A stretch of 32,486 bases of DNA from assembly GCA_902475375.1 (NCBI GenBank), contig CABRZC010000009.1, positions 1 through 32,486 on the forward strand. Reading direction: 5' to 3'. Below, piece by piece: positions 1 to 7,205 of this stretch. How positions within the stretch are numbered: position 1 is the stretch's first letter; each line of letters opens with the position of its first letter. The stretch is from an uncultured Collinsella sp. GTDB taxonomy: Bacteria; Actinomycetota; Coriobacteriia; Coriobacteriales; Coriobacteriaceae. Below the pieces are notes generated by a model. The model was not told the origin of the DNA, did no database searches, and was given only the letters and a program-made list of their open reading frames with translations. The translations under genes and the position numbers were made by a program.

Positions 1-24
1 GCAAACTTCGCAAACTTTGGACAT
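1..24 (-). CDS. rpmB: 50S ribosomal protein L28, N-terminal fragment
   Basis: The window opens inside a minus-strand gene. Read from position 24 down to 1 it gives ATG and seven further codons, translating as MSKVCEVC, which is the usual beginning of ribosomal protein L28 and includes the first zinc-binding type CxxC pair. A strong ribosome binding site (AAGGAGGG on the minus strand) lies at 31-38, six bases before the start codon. L28 is a small protein of the large ribosomal subunit. Only eight residues are visible, so the call rests on this peptide, the strong ribosome site and an extended -10 promoter upstream. The gene diverges from the pyr operon. Confidence 0.75.
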
Positions 25-78
25 AACTGACCCTCCTTGGGCGACAAACGAACATGTCGCGTTAACAAACAAGCCTGA

Positions 79-107
79 ACTATAGCACAGAAGCAGCTCC
101 CTGTGCG
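79..107 (-). promoter_or_regulatory. Probable rpmB promoter with extended -10
   Basis: On the minus strand TGCTATAGT occupies 87-79, an extended -10 box (TGn before TATAGT). No convincing -35 is seen at the expected distance. The same nonamer precedes rpsT at 12766-12774, which supports a shared promoter type for ribosomal protein genes here. Confidence 0.5.
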
Positions 108-292
108 TAATCTACACAGAGATATTTCTCTTTTGGCGATAGTGCCCACGCCACGGCCCTGGACGTAGATCCGATTTGCGTGCAGCAGAGGGGATTATGC
201 CAGCTCGTGTGTGCGTTTTCAAGCTCGTCACACAAATATATATAGGTTTATTGAGCATTGGGCTCCGTTTACGGATTGCTCTGTATTTATGC
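108..292. other. Divergent intergenic region, no gene seen
   Basis: Apart from promoters nothing coding is apparent between rpmB and the pyr leader. An AT-rich run lies near 236-250. A possible cruciform lies at 253-281 (GAGCA/TGCTC outer arms with CCGT TT ACGG inside, 265-274), just upstream of the likely pyr promoter. It could be an operator, but nothing else supports that. Confidence 0.3.
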
Positions 293-321
293 TCGCAATT
301 AAGTTTGAGGTTGGCTACACT
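293..321 (+). promoter_or_regulatory. Possible pyr operon promoter
   Basis: TACACT at 316-321 could be the -10 and TCGCAA at 293-298 a weak -35 with a 17-base spacer. Transcription would start near 328, just ahead of the leader hairpins. The match to consensus is modest. Confidence 0.35.
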
Positions 322-338
322 ATCCCTTGACCATTAAA

Positions 339-437
339 GGGGTACGAGATACCCACATGGAATTACATAGCTGCCTAAGAGCAGCCTTTCCTGTGGGTGT
401 CTGGTCCGCTTTGAGCGGTCGGGCATCTATTTTTTTG
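339..437 (+). promoter_or_regulatory. pyr operon leader: nested hairpins and attenuator (PyrR-type)
   Basis: Three hairpins share bases. The first pairs GGGTA (340-344) with TACCC (350-354). The second pairs ACCCACA (351-357) and GG (359-360) with CCTGTGGGT (390-398), and contains a smaller stem GCTGC/GCAGC (370-374/381-385) with loop CTAAGA. The third spans 398-425 (core stem CCGCT/AGCGG) and is followed by seven T residues at 430-436, so it resembles an intrinsic terminator. The first two are mutually exclusive and the second abuts the third. This layout fits transcription attenuation of a pyr operon by PyrR, the product of the next gene. Which hairpin PyrR would bind cannot be settled by eye. 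Confidence 0.6.
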
Positions 438-475
438 ACTGTGTCAGCAGTCAAGACATGTGAGGAAGGAGATCG

Positions 476-1060
476 ATGGGCACGACTTCCCCCAAGGCGG
501 TCATCATGGACGAGACCGCCGTCAATCGAGCGATGACCCGCATCGCGCACGAGATTCTCGAGCGCAACGAGGGCTGTGAAGACCTCGCTCTGGTCGGCAT
601 CGTCACGCGCGGCGACCTTCTGGCAAAGAAACTCGCCGAGGAGATCAAGGAGATCGAGGGCGTCGACGTTCCGCTCGGCAGCCTCGACATCAGCTTCTAC
701 CGCGATGACTACGCTACCAATTTCGCTCCCGCGATCCACGCCACCAACATTCCCTTTAGCGTCGACGGCAAACGCGTCGTGCTGGTGGACGACATCCTGT
801 ATACGGGCCGTACCATTCGCGCCGCTCTCGACGCAGTCATGGATCTGGGCCGTCCGAGCCGTGTTGAGCTGGCAGTCCTCGTTGACCGCGGCCACCGTGA
901 GCTCCCCATCTCGCCGGACTTTGTCGGCAAGAACGTTCCCTCGTCGCATGAGGAGAACGTGCACCTATATATGAAGGAAGTCGACGGCCACACCGCCGTC
1001 GAGATTAACGACGTCGCGCCGGGTTCCCACGTGGGCTCCGCGCCGCTGGGAGGTGAGTAG
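476..1060 (+). CDS. pyrR: PyrR bifunctional pyr operon regulator / uracil phosphoribosyltransferase
   Basis: PyrR binds the leader RNA of pyrimidine genes when UMP is plentiful and lowers their expression; the family also has weak uracil phosphoribosyltransferase activity. The 194-residue product has the phosphoribosyltransferase fold signature VLVDDILYTGRT at residues 102-113 (PRPP loop), the TRGD segment at 44-47 and the family-typical SFYRDD at 73-78. The ATG at 476 follows a good ribosome site (AGGAAGGAG, 463-471). It is the first gene of the pyr operon and sits directly after a hairpin leader with a terminator-like end. pyrB begins four bases after its stop. About 15 residues at the C-terminus go beyond the usual ~180-residue family length. 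Confidence 0.95.
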   Translation: MGTTSPKAVIMDETAVNRAMTRIAHEILERNEGCEDLALVGIVTRGDLLAKKLAEEIKEIEGVDVPLGSLDISFYRDDYATNFAPAIHATNIPFSVDGKRVVLVDDILYTGRTIRAALDAVMDLGRPSRVELAVLVDRGHRELPISPDFVGKNVPSSHEENVHLYMKEVDGHTAVEINDVAPGSHVGSAPLGGE

Positions 1061-1064
1061 TACC

Positions 1065-2009
1065 GTGGCGTTCAACCATAAGCACCTGATCGACATTACC
1101 GAGTACTCCGAAGAGGACATTAAGCTCATCCTCGAGACCGCCAAGGCGTTCTCCGAGGTCAACGAGCGTGCGATCAAGAAGGTCCCCACGCTCAAGGGCA
1201 AGACCATCGTCAACATGTTCAACGAGCCCTCGACGCGCACGCGCAGCTCCTTCGAGCTCGCCGAGAAGCGTCTTTCGGCCGACAGCCTCAACTTTGGCGG
1301 CTCCTCGACCTCCACGGTCAAGGGCGAGAGCCTCGTCGACACCGTCGAGACCCTCAACGCTTATAAGATCGACTGCATCGTCGTTCGCGATAAGCACGCC
1401 GGTGCTCCCTACATCGTCACGCAGAACTCGCCCGCAAGCGTCATCTGCGCCGGTGACGGCAAGCACAACCATCCCACGCAGGCCCTGCTCGACCTGTACG
1501 CCATCTGGGAGCACAAGGGTGACTTCCACGGTCTGAAGGTCGCCGTCGTCGGCGATATCGCCCACTCCCGCGTGTGCGGCTCGCTGATCCCCGCCCTTAA
1601 GATCATGGGCTGCGAGACCTACGCCGTCGCCCCCGGCACGCTGCTGCCGCCGGCGCCCGAGGTCCTGGGCTGCGACCACGTGACGAGCGACCTCGATTCC
1701 GTCCTGCCCGAGCTGGACGTCGTCTACATGCTGCGCGTGCAGCAGGAGCGCCTCGAGGGCGCCCCGTTCCCGACCATTCGTGAGTACCACAAGCTCTTCG
1801 GCCTGACCAAGGACCGCGAGAAGCTCATGAAGCCCGATGCGATCATCTGCCACCCGGGCCCCATCAACCGCGGCGTCGAGTTCGACTCCTATATGGCCGA
1901 CCACCCGCAACGCTCCGTCATCCTGGAGCAGGTCTACGCCGGTATTTGCGTGCGTATGGCTATCCTGTATCTGCTGCTTGGAGGTGCCGATAATGGCCTT
2001 GCTTCTTAA
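1065..2009 (+). CDS. pyrB: Aspartate carbamoyltransferase catalytic subunit
   Basis: This cytosolic enzyme joins carbamoyl phosphate and L-aspartate to give carbamoyl aspartate, the committed step of UMP synthesis. The 314-residue product carries the carbamoyl-phosphate loop STRTR at about residues 56-60, HPTQ at 136-139, the VGDIAHSRV segment and the HPGP motif near 263. Length fits the family (about 305-315). GTG at 1065 is preferred because GGGAGG (1048-1053) lies eleven bases before it; GTG at 1053 would overlap this site. No regulatory pyrI gene is present, as in Gram-positive pyr operons. The stop overlaps pyrC by 17 bases, so translation is likely coupled. Confidence 0.96.
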   Translation: MAFNHKHLIDITEYSEEDIKLILETAKAFSEVNERAIKKVPTLKGKTIVNMFNEPSTRTRSSFELAEKRLSADSLNFGGSSTSTVKGESLVDTVETLNAYKIDCIVVRDKHAGAPYIVTQNSPASVICAGDGKHNHPTQALLDLYAIWEHKGDFHGLKVAVVGDIAHSRVCGSLIPALKIMGCETYAVAPGTLLPPAPEVLGCDHVTSDLDSVLPELDVVYMLRVQQERLEGAPFPTIREYHKLFGLTKDREKLMKPDAIICHPGPINRGVEFDSYMADHPQRSVILEQVYAGICVRMAILYLLLGGADNGLAS

Positions 2010-3282
2010 GAATGCCCACGTCGTCGACCCGTCCGTCGAGCTTGACGGTGTCGTTGACGTCCTGATTGACGGCGACAAGATTGCCGAGGTCGGCGAGAAT
2101 CTCGCCGTCGAGGGAGCCGAGGTCCGCGACCTTTCCGGCAAGTACCTCGTCCCCGGCCTGGTGGATATGCACGTTCACCTTCGCGAGCCCGGCTACGAGG
2201 TCAAAGAGGACATCGAGAGCGGCACCCGCGCAGCTGCCAAGGGCGGCTTTACCGGCGTGTGCTCCATGCCCAACACCGATCCCGTCACCGATAACGGCAC
2301 CGTCGTGGAGTTCGTCAAGTCCCGCGCTGCCGAGGTCGGTCACTGCCGCGTTTATCCGTCGGGCGCCATGACCCGTGGTCTTAAGGGCGAGGCTATGTCC
2401 GAGATGGGCGATATGGTCGCCCACGGCGCCGTCGCCTTCACCGACGACGGTCGCGGCGTGCAGGGCGCGGGCATGCTCCGTCGCTGCATGGACTACGGCA
2501 AGATGTTCGGCAAGGTATTTATGAGCCACTGCCAGGACGAGGACCTGGTCGGCCACGGCCAGATCAACGAGGGCAAGGTCTCGACCCGTCTGGCTCTTGA
2601 GGGCTGGCCGGCTGCCGGCGAGGAGCTCCAGATCGCTCGCGACATCGAGATCGCCAAGCTGACCGGTGCCAAGCTGCACATCCAGCACATCTCTACCGCC
2701 CATGGCCTGGAGATCGTGCGTGCCGGCAAGGCCGCTGGCGTTCAGGTTACCTGCGAGGCAACCCCGCACCACATGTTCCTGACCGAGAACGACCTGGACG
2801 AGACCTACAACACCTCGCTCAAGGTCAATCCGCCGCTGCGCACCGACGAGGACGCCGAGGCCATCCGTCAGGGTGTCATCGACGGCACCGTCGACGTTAT
2901 CGTCACCGATCACGCTCCCCATACCCCGTGGGAGAAGGCCCGCGAGTTCGAGCTTGCGCCCTTTGGCATGATCGGTCTCGAGACCTCGCTGTCGCTCGTG
3001 CTCACCGAGCTGGTCAACACGGGCAAGATGAGCATGGGCCGCATGGTCGAGCTCATGGCTATCAAGCCGCGTGAGATCCTGGGCCTCGACCAGGTTCAGG
3101 TCAAGGCGGGCTCCGTTGCCGACCTGACTGTGTTCGACGCGTCCGCCACCTGGACGGTCGGCGAGGACGGTTACGAGTCGCGAGCCGAGAACTCCGGTTT
3201 CGCCGGCCGCACGCTCACCGGTCGTGCCACCGATGTGTTTGTCGGCGGTAAGCAGACGCTCGCCGACGGCTGCATCTGCTAG
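1993..3282 (+). CDS. pyrC: Dihydroorotase
   Basis: Dihydroorotase closes carbamoyl aspartate to dihydroorotate, the third step of UMP synthesis. The 429-residue product is a class I amidohydrolase: DMHVHLREPG near residues 58-67 supplies metal-binding H60 and H62, HIQHIS and HCQDE supply further histidines, and the DHAPHT motif begins at D306. ATG at 1993 is chosen because GGAGGT (1980-1985) lies seven bases upstream and the following residues (MALLLKNAHVVDP) match family starts; the frame is open further upstream inside pyrB but without sense. It overlaps the end of pyrB by 17 bases. A hairpin with a loose T-rich tail follows its stop. Confidence 0.96.
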   Translation: MALLLKNAHVVDPSVELDGVVDVLIDGDKIAEVGENLAVEGAEVRDLSGKYLVPGLVDMHVHLREPGYEVKEDIESGTRAAAKGGFTGVCSMPNTDPVTDNGTVVEFVKSRAAEVGHCRVYPSGAMTRGLKGEAMSEMGDMVAHGAVAFTDDGRGVQGAGMLRRCMDYGKMFGKVFMSHCQDEDLVGHGQINEGKVSTRLALEGWPAAGEELQIARDIEIAKLTGAKLHIQHISTAHGLEIVRAGKAAGVQVTCEATPHHMFLTENDLDETYNTSLKVNPPLRTDEDAEAIRQGVIDGTVDVIVTDHAPHTPWEKAREFELAPFGMIGLETSLSLVLTELVNTGKMSMGRMVELMAIKPREILGLDQVQVKAGSVADLTVFDASATWTVGEDGYESRAENSGFAGRTLTGRATDVFVGGKQTLADGCIC

Positions 3283-3302
3283 CATAGCCTTATCGCTTTT
3301 GT

Positions 3303-3342
3303 GCGCGGTGCCCTTGCGGTGCCGCGCTTTCTGTTCGTTTTG
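3303..3342 (+). terminator. Intercistronic hairpin between pyrC and pyrK
   Basis: GCGCGGTGCC (3303-3312) can pair with GGTGCCGCGC (3318-3327) through about ten pairs, two of them G-U, with a five-base loop, and is followed by the T-rich tail TTTCTGTTCGTTTT. It may be a partial terminator or RNA stabiliser that lowers expression of the distal pyr genes; the tail is too interrupted to be sure. Confidence 0.45.
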
Positions 3343-3374
3343 ACCATGCAACCGCATGGGGGATTGGAGCGTCT

Positions 3375-4166
3375 ATGCCCACACCTTCCACTGCACGCAT
3401 GCACGACTTCGAGGTCGTCTCGAACCAGGAGATTGCCGACGGCATCTTCTCGCTCGTCATCTCGGCCCCCAAGCTTGCAAGTGCGCTCAAGCCCGGTCAG
3501 TTTGTGAACATTGCCGTGCCCGGTGATGCGTCCTCGCTGCTTCGCGTGCCCTTGAGCTTCTATCGCGCCGACGCCCAGGCCGGCACCGTCGAGCTGTGGT
3601 ACGCCGTCGTGGGCGACGACACCCGCCGTCTGTCGCAGATGGCCCCCGGTTCCACCTCTAATCTGCTGGGCCCCGGCGGACGCGGCTGGCTTGTGCCCGA
3701 GGGCACCAGGAAGGCGCTGCTCGTTGCGGGCGGCATCGGTGTTCCGCCCGTGCTGTGCCTTGCCGGTAAGCTTGCCGAGCAGGGTGTGGCCGTCGACGTG
3801 TGCCTGGGCTTTGGAACCGCGTCCAAGGCCGTGGGCATCGATGAGTTCCGCGCTCTGTGCGATACGGTTGACGTGTGCACCGACGACGGTTCGCTCGGCA
3901 CGCACGGTTTCTGCACCGATCCTGCCGCCGAGCTTCTTGGCGAGGGTGGCTACGACTACGTTGCCAGCTGCGGTCCCGCCGTCATGATGAAGAAGGTCGC
4001 CACCGCTGCCGCCGAGGCCGGCGCGTACTGCGAGGTGTCGCTCGAGCGCATGATGAGCTGCGGCTTTGGTGCCTGCAACACCTGCAATGTCGAGACGGTC
4101 GACGGTATGAAGGGCGCCTGCATGTGCGGCCCCGTGTTCGATGCTTCCAAGGTGGTGGTCTTCTAG
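3375..4166 (+). CDS. pyrK: Dihydroorotate dehydrogenase electron transfer subunit
   Basis: PyrK carries FAD and a 2Fe-2S cluster and passes electrons from the PyrD flavin to NAD+, making the heterotetrameric class 1B dihydroorotate dehydrogenase. In the 263-residue product the FAD-binding motif RVPLSFYR starts at residue 57, the NAD(P)-domain glycine-rich stretch VAGGIGVPP lies near 117-125, and the cluster cysteines are C229, C234, C237 and C249. ATG at 3375 has GGAG five bases upstream. The stop overlaps the pyrD start by one base (TAGTG), a coupling arrangement expected for subunits made in equal amounts. Confidence 0.94.
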   Translation: MPTPSTARMHDFEVVSNQEIADGIFSLVISAPKLASALKPGQFVNIAVPGDASSLLRVPLSFYRADAQAGTVELWYAVVGDDTRRLSQMAPGSTSNLLGPGGRGWLVPEGTRKALLVAGGIGVPPVLCLAGKLAEQGVAVDVCLGFGTASKAVGIDEFRALCDTVDVCTDDGSLGTHGFCTDPAAELLGEGGYDYVASCGPAVMMKKVATAAAEAGAYCEVSLERMMSCGFGACNTCNVETVDGMKGACMCGPVFDASKVVVF

Positions 4167-5089
4167 TGGGTACCGTGAATATGGCCGTCGATTTCGGCGG
4201 CGTCAAGATGCAGAACCCCATCAACACCGCAGCCGGTACCTTTGGCTACGGATGGCAGTTCCAGAACTTCTTTGATGTCTCCCAGCTGGGCGCCATCACC
4301 ACCAAGGGTTGTGCTGCCGAGCCCTGGCCCGGCAACCCCGCGCCTCGCATGGCCGAGATCCCGGGCGGCATGATCAACTCCGTGGGCCTTCAGAACCCCG
4401 GCGTGGCTGCCTTTGCCCGTGAGTCCGGTCCGTGGCTCGAGCAGCTCTCCAAGGACGGTTGCCAGGTCATCTGCCAGGTCGCCGGTCACTCCGTTGAGGA
4501 GTTTGTCCGCGCGCTCGAGATGTATGTCGAGCTGTGCCCCTGGGCTGCCGGCTACGAGATCAACGTCAGCTGCCCCAATATTGCCGCCGGCGGTGCCGCT
4601 ATGGGCTCCTCGCCCGAGGGCGCCTCTGCCGTTATGGCTGCCTGCCGTAAGGTGACCGATAAGCCGCTGTTCGTAAAGATGGCTCCGGTTAACGTCGCCG
4701 AGATTGCCAAGGCTCTTGAGGCCGCGGGAGCCGACGGCCTTTCGGTCATCAATTCCATCCAGGGCATGGCCATCGATGTTCATACCCGCAAGTCCCGCGT
4801 GGCCAAGCCCAAGGGCGGCCTCTCGGGCCCGCTGTGCCACCACATCGCCGTGCGTATGGTCTGGGAGGTTGCCCAGGCCGTCGATATCCCCATCAATGGC
4901 GTCGGCGGCGTCATGACTGGCGAAGATGCGGCCGAGTTTATCCTGGCCGGTGCCACCTGCGTGTCGGTCGGCATGGCCAACTTCGTCGATCCGTGCGCAT
5001 CGATTAAGATTGCGCACGAGCTCGAGGCTTGGGCGGAGTCCCAGGGCGTGAAGGACATCAACGAGCTGGTAGGTGCTTTCGAATGCTAG
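4166..5089 (+). CDS. pyrD: Dihydroorotate dehydrogenase, class 1B catalytic subunit
   Basis: This subunit oxidises dihydroorotate to orotate with FMN. The 307-residue product has the AAGTFGYG FMN segment near the N-terminus, NVSCPN with the likely catalytic base C136, NSIQGMAID, and a C-terminal NGVGGVMTGEDA phosphate-binding stretch. A cysteine base and the adjoining pyrK gene mark class 1B, which uses NAD+ rather than fumarate or quinone. The start is uncertain: GTG at 4166 overlaps the pyrK stop and follows AAGGTGG (4149-4155); GTG 4175 and ATG 4181 are alternatives giving proteins three or five residues shorter. pyrF begins seven bases before its stop. Confidence 0.93.
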   Translation: MGTVNMAVDFGGVKMQNPINTAAGTFGYGWQFQNFFDVSQLGAITTKGCAAEPWPGNPAPRMAEIPGGMINSVGLQNPGVAAFARESGPWLEQLSKDGCQVICQVAGHSVEEFVRALEMYVELCPWAAGYEINVSCPNIAAGGAAMGSSPEGASAVMAACRKVTDKPLFVKMAPVNVAEIAKALEAAGADGLSVINSIQGMAIDVHTRKSRVAKPKGGLSGPLCHHIAVRMVWEVAQAVDIPINGVGGVMTGEDAAEFILAGATCVSVGMANFVDPCASIKIAHELEAWAESQGVKDINELVGAFEC

Positions 5090-5799
5090 AGACCGATGCC
5101 CGCGACCGTGTTATCGTCGCCCTCGACTGCGACCGTGAGCGTGCGCTTGAGCTCGCCCATGAACTTTCTGGTCATGCCGCTTGGCTCAAGGTGGGCATGA
5201 CGCTCTATTACGCTGAGGGCCCCGAGATCGTCAAGACGTTCAAGGACCTGGGCTTTAAGGTCTTCCTCGACCTCAAGTTCCATGACATTCCGCATCAGGT
5301 GCGCGGTGCCGCCCGTTCCGCCTCGCTTGCCGGTGCCGACCTGCTTTCGGTCCACGGTCTGGGCTCGGGCGCTATGCTCGCTGCCTGCCGCGAGGGTGCC
5401 GAGGAGGCTCGCGAGGATCGCGCCAAGCTCGTTGCCATTACCGTGCTCACGAGCATGAACCAGGATGCGCTGACCGAGATCGGTGTCGAGTCGCCCGTGG
5501 CCGAGGAGGCCGCCCGCCTGGCAAAGCTTGCCCAGGCTAACGGCATCGACGGCATCGTGTGCTCGCCGATGGAGGCCAACGATATGCGTGAGCTGCTGGG
5601 CCCCGATGCCCTCATTGTGACTCCGGGCGTGCGCCCGGTGGGTGCCGCCCTGGGCGATCAATCCCGCGTGGCGACGCCTTCCCAGGCTATCGAGCGCGGT
5701 GCGAGCCACATCGTGGTGGGCCGACCCATCACCGGTGCCGACGACCCGGTTGCCGCATTTGACGCTATCGTTGCCGAGCTGGTCGAAAACGTCGCCTAA
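5083..5799 (+). CDS. pyrF: Orotidine 5'-phosphate decarboxylase
   Basis: PyrF decarboxylates OMP to UMP, the last step of the pathway. The 238-residue product begins with VIVALDCD, has the catalytic DLKFHD segment with D63, K65 and D68, TPGVRP in the phosphate region and GRPITGADDP near the end, all typical of the short bacterial class. ATG at 5083 overlaps pyrD by seven bases and has AGGT (5071-5074) eight bases upstream. It is the last gene of the pyr operon. pyrE, which makes the OMP substrate, and carAB are not next to it and must lie elsewhere. Confidence 0.96.
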   Translation: MLETDARDRVIVALDCDRERALELAHELSGHAAWLKVGMTLYYAEGPEIVKTFKDLGFKVFLDLKFHDIPHQVRGAARSASLAGADLLSVHGLGSGAMLAACREGAEEAREDRAKLVAITVLTSMNQDALTEIGVESPVAEEAARLAKLAQANGIDGIVCSPMEANDMRELLGPDALIVTPGVRPVGAALGDQSRVATPSQAIERGASHIVVGRPITGADDPVAAFDAIVAELVENVA

Positions 5800-5844
5800 A
5801 AGATTCCCTCAAGTCACCACTTTTGGGTCTCAATAGCACAAATT

Positions 5845-5902
5845 AGCCCCTGTGCCTGCGAAAACTTTCCCATCCTTTGTGTGGAATCGCAGGTCAGGGG
5901 CT
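5845..5902. repeat. Imperfect inverted repeat downstream of pyrF
   Basis: AGCCCCTG (5845-5852) and CCTGCGA (5855-5861) face TCGCAGG (5887-5893) and CAGGGGCT (5895-5902), forming a 15-pair stem with a small internal mismatch and a 25-base loop. A third copy of the inner arm (TTTTCGCAGG, 5929-5938) can pair with CCTGCGAAAA (5855-5864) instead. There is no T-tract after the stem, so it is not a simple intrinsic terminator. The 240-base gap between pyrF and mihF holds this and the mihF promoter and no gene. Confidence 0.55.
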
Positions 5903-5986
5903 CAACTTTGACCTCCGTATATTGCACTTTTCGCAGGTATCGTCTAACCTATGGTGCCGTCGATTGGGCATTTAGTGCGTTTGACG

Positions 5987-5995
5987 TGCTAAAAT
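5987..5995 (+). promoter_or_regulatory. Probable mihF promoter (extended -10)
   Basis: TGCTAAAAT is an extended -10 box with transcription expected near 6002. No -35 at 17 bases is evident; TTGGGC (5964-5969) is 20 bases away. It lies about 45 bases before the mihF start and would drive mihF-gmk-rpoZ-thiI. Confidence 0.5.
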
Positions 5996-6039
5996 GCCAA
6001 TTATTGCATCAGATATAACCCAACTATTTGGAGGTTCGA

Positions 6040-6348
6040 ATGGCACTCCCTCAGCTTACCGACGAGCAGCGCAAGCAGGCTCTTGAGAAGGCTGCTGCCG
6101 CACGTCACGCCCGCGCTGAGCTTCGCGAGCAGATCAAGAAGGGCGAGAAGTCCCTCGAGTCCGTGCTCAACTCCGATGACCCCATCGCTTCCCGCATGAA
6201 GGTTTCCACCCTCATCGAGTCCCTGCCCGGTTATGGCAAGGCCAAGGCCGCCAAGATCATGGAGGAGCTCGGCATCTCCGCTACCCGTCGCGTCCAGGGC
6301 CTCGGTGTCCGTCAGCGCGAGCAGCTCCTCGAGCAGCTGACCAAATAA
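6040..6348 (+). CDS. mihF: Integration host factor, actinobacterial type (mIHF)
   Basis: mIHF is a small, basic, DNA-binding nucleoid protein unrelated to the HU/IHF fold of proteobacteria. The 102-residue product has a helical, charged N-terminal half (residues 7-40) and the conserved helix-two-turn-helix region beginning LPGYGKAKA at residues 62-70, which contacts DNA backbone. ATG at 6040 has GGAGG (6030-6034) five bases upstream. It lies between pyrF and gmk, the conserved order in actinobacteria, which strengthens the assignment. gmk begins directly after its stop codon. Confidence 0.9.
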   Translation: MALPQLTDEQRKQALEKAAAARHARAELREQIKKGEKSLESVLNSDDPIASRMKVSTLIESLPGYGKAKAAKIMEELGISATRRVQGLGVRQREQLLEQLTK

Positions 6349-6918
6349 GTGAGCGCTCAGGATTCAAAGCTCTTTGTGATTTCTGGACCGTCAGGTGCAG
6401 GCAAGGGCACGCTCGTCACTCGTGTGCGCGAGCGTCGCTCTAACCTGGGCCTGACGGTTTCGGCTACCACGCGAGCCCCACGCAAAGGCGAGGTCGACGG
6501 CGTCAATTACTTTTTTCTGACGCGCGAGGAGTTCGACCGCCGCGTGGCAAACGGCGAGTTTGTTGAGTGGGCCGAGGTCCACGGTAACTGCTACGGCACC
6601 TTGGTGAGCGAGGTCACATCCAAGCTTGCCTCTGGTTCGTCTCTAATCTTGGAGATCGATGTCCAGGGTGCCTTGCAGGTTAAGGAGCGTTTCCCCGAGG
6701 CCGTGCTGATTTTTATCAAGCCGCCTTCGCTCGAGGTGCTCCGCGAGCGTCTGGTCGGTCGCGGTACCGAGACGCCCGAGACGATCGAGCTGCGTATGGC
6801 AAACGCCGCCCATGAGCTTGCCCTTGCCGACCGCTACGACGACGTCGTGGTGAATGACGATCTCGACCGCGCGACCGATGAGCTCGTTCGCGTTCTCGAT
6901 ATGCATGAAAGGATCTGA
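6349..6918 (+). CDS. gmk: Guanylate kinase
   Basis: Guanylate kinase phosphorylates GMP to GDP with ATP. The 189-residue product begins with the P-loop GPSGAGKGT at residues 13-21, then the GMP-binding SATTRAPRKGEVDGVNY stretch, and EIDVQGALQVK in the core, all family hallmarks. The GTG start at 6349 is the base right after the mihF TAA stop and has no clear ribosome site of its own, so translation probably continues by reinitiation after mihF. rpoZ follows within five bases, an arrangement common in many bacteria. Confidence 0.95.
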   Translation: MSAQDSKLFVISGPSGAGKGTLVTRVRERRSNLGLTVSATTRAPRKGEVDGVNYFFLTREEFDRRVANGEFVEWAEVHGNCYGTLVSEVTSKLASGSSLILEIDVQGALQVKERFPEAVLIFIKPPSLEVLRERLVGRGTETPETIELRMANAAHELALADRYDDVVVNDDLDRATDELVRVLDMHERI

Positions 6919-6923
6919 GGTCC

Positions 6924-7205
6924 GTGTCCGTTGTAAAGCCTTGCATTGACGATCTTCTGGAGAAGACCGATCACAACCGCTTCCTGCTCGCCTCGCTTGC
7001 CTCCAAGCGCGCCTGCGACATTAACAGCATGCTGCGTGGCCAGCACAACCGCGTGCTCGCCGTTCAGGATGTCGACGACATCACCATTGCACTCTCCGGT
7101 GCCGATACCATCTCGATGGCTATGGACGAGATCGTCGACGGCGATATCTCCTACGACGAGGCCCGTTATGAGAAGGCGCTCGGCCACAAGGTTGCTGAAG
7201 CCTAA
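6924..7205 (+). CDS. rpoZ: RNA polymerase omega subunit
   Basis: Omega is a small chaperone-like subunit that helps assemble beta' into RNA polymerase and, in some bacteria, takes part in ppGpp sensing. The 93-residue product contains the typical core: a DDLLEKTDHNRFLLASLASKR-like N-terminal helix region at 9-29 and a DINSML segment. It starts at GTG 6924, with AAAGGA (6908-6913) ten bases upstream. The gmk-rpoZ order is widely conserved. The thiI ATG directly abuts its TAA stop. Confidence 0.88.
   Translation: MSVVKPCIDDLLEKTDHNRFLLASLASKRACDINSMLRGQHNRVLAVQDVDDITIALSGADTISMAMDEIVDGDISYDEARYEKALGHKVAEA

Noticed and set aside
327..536. Small + strand open frame in the pyr leader overlapping pyrR, possibly a leader peptide
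   Set aside because: It has no ribosome site, and its codons coincide with the leader hairpins and the terminator-like stem, which explain the sequence better.
1837..1992. Longer N-terminus for dihydroorotase
   Set aside because: The added residues come from the out-of-frame reading of pyrB; the ATG at 1993 has a ribosome site and a family-like start.
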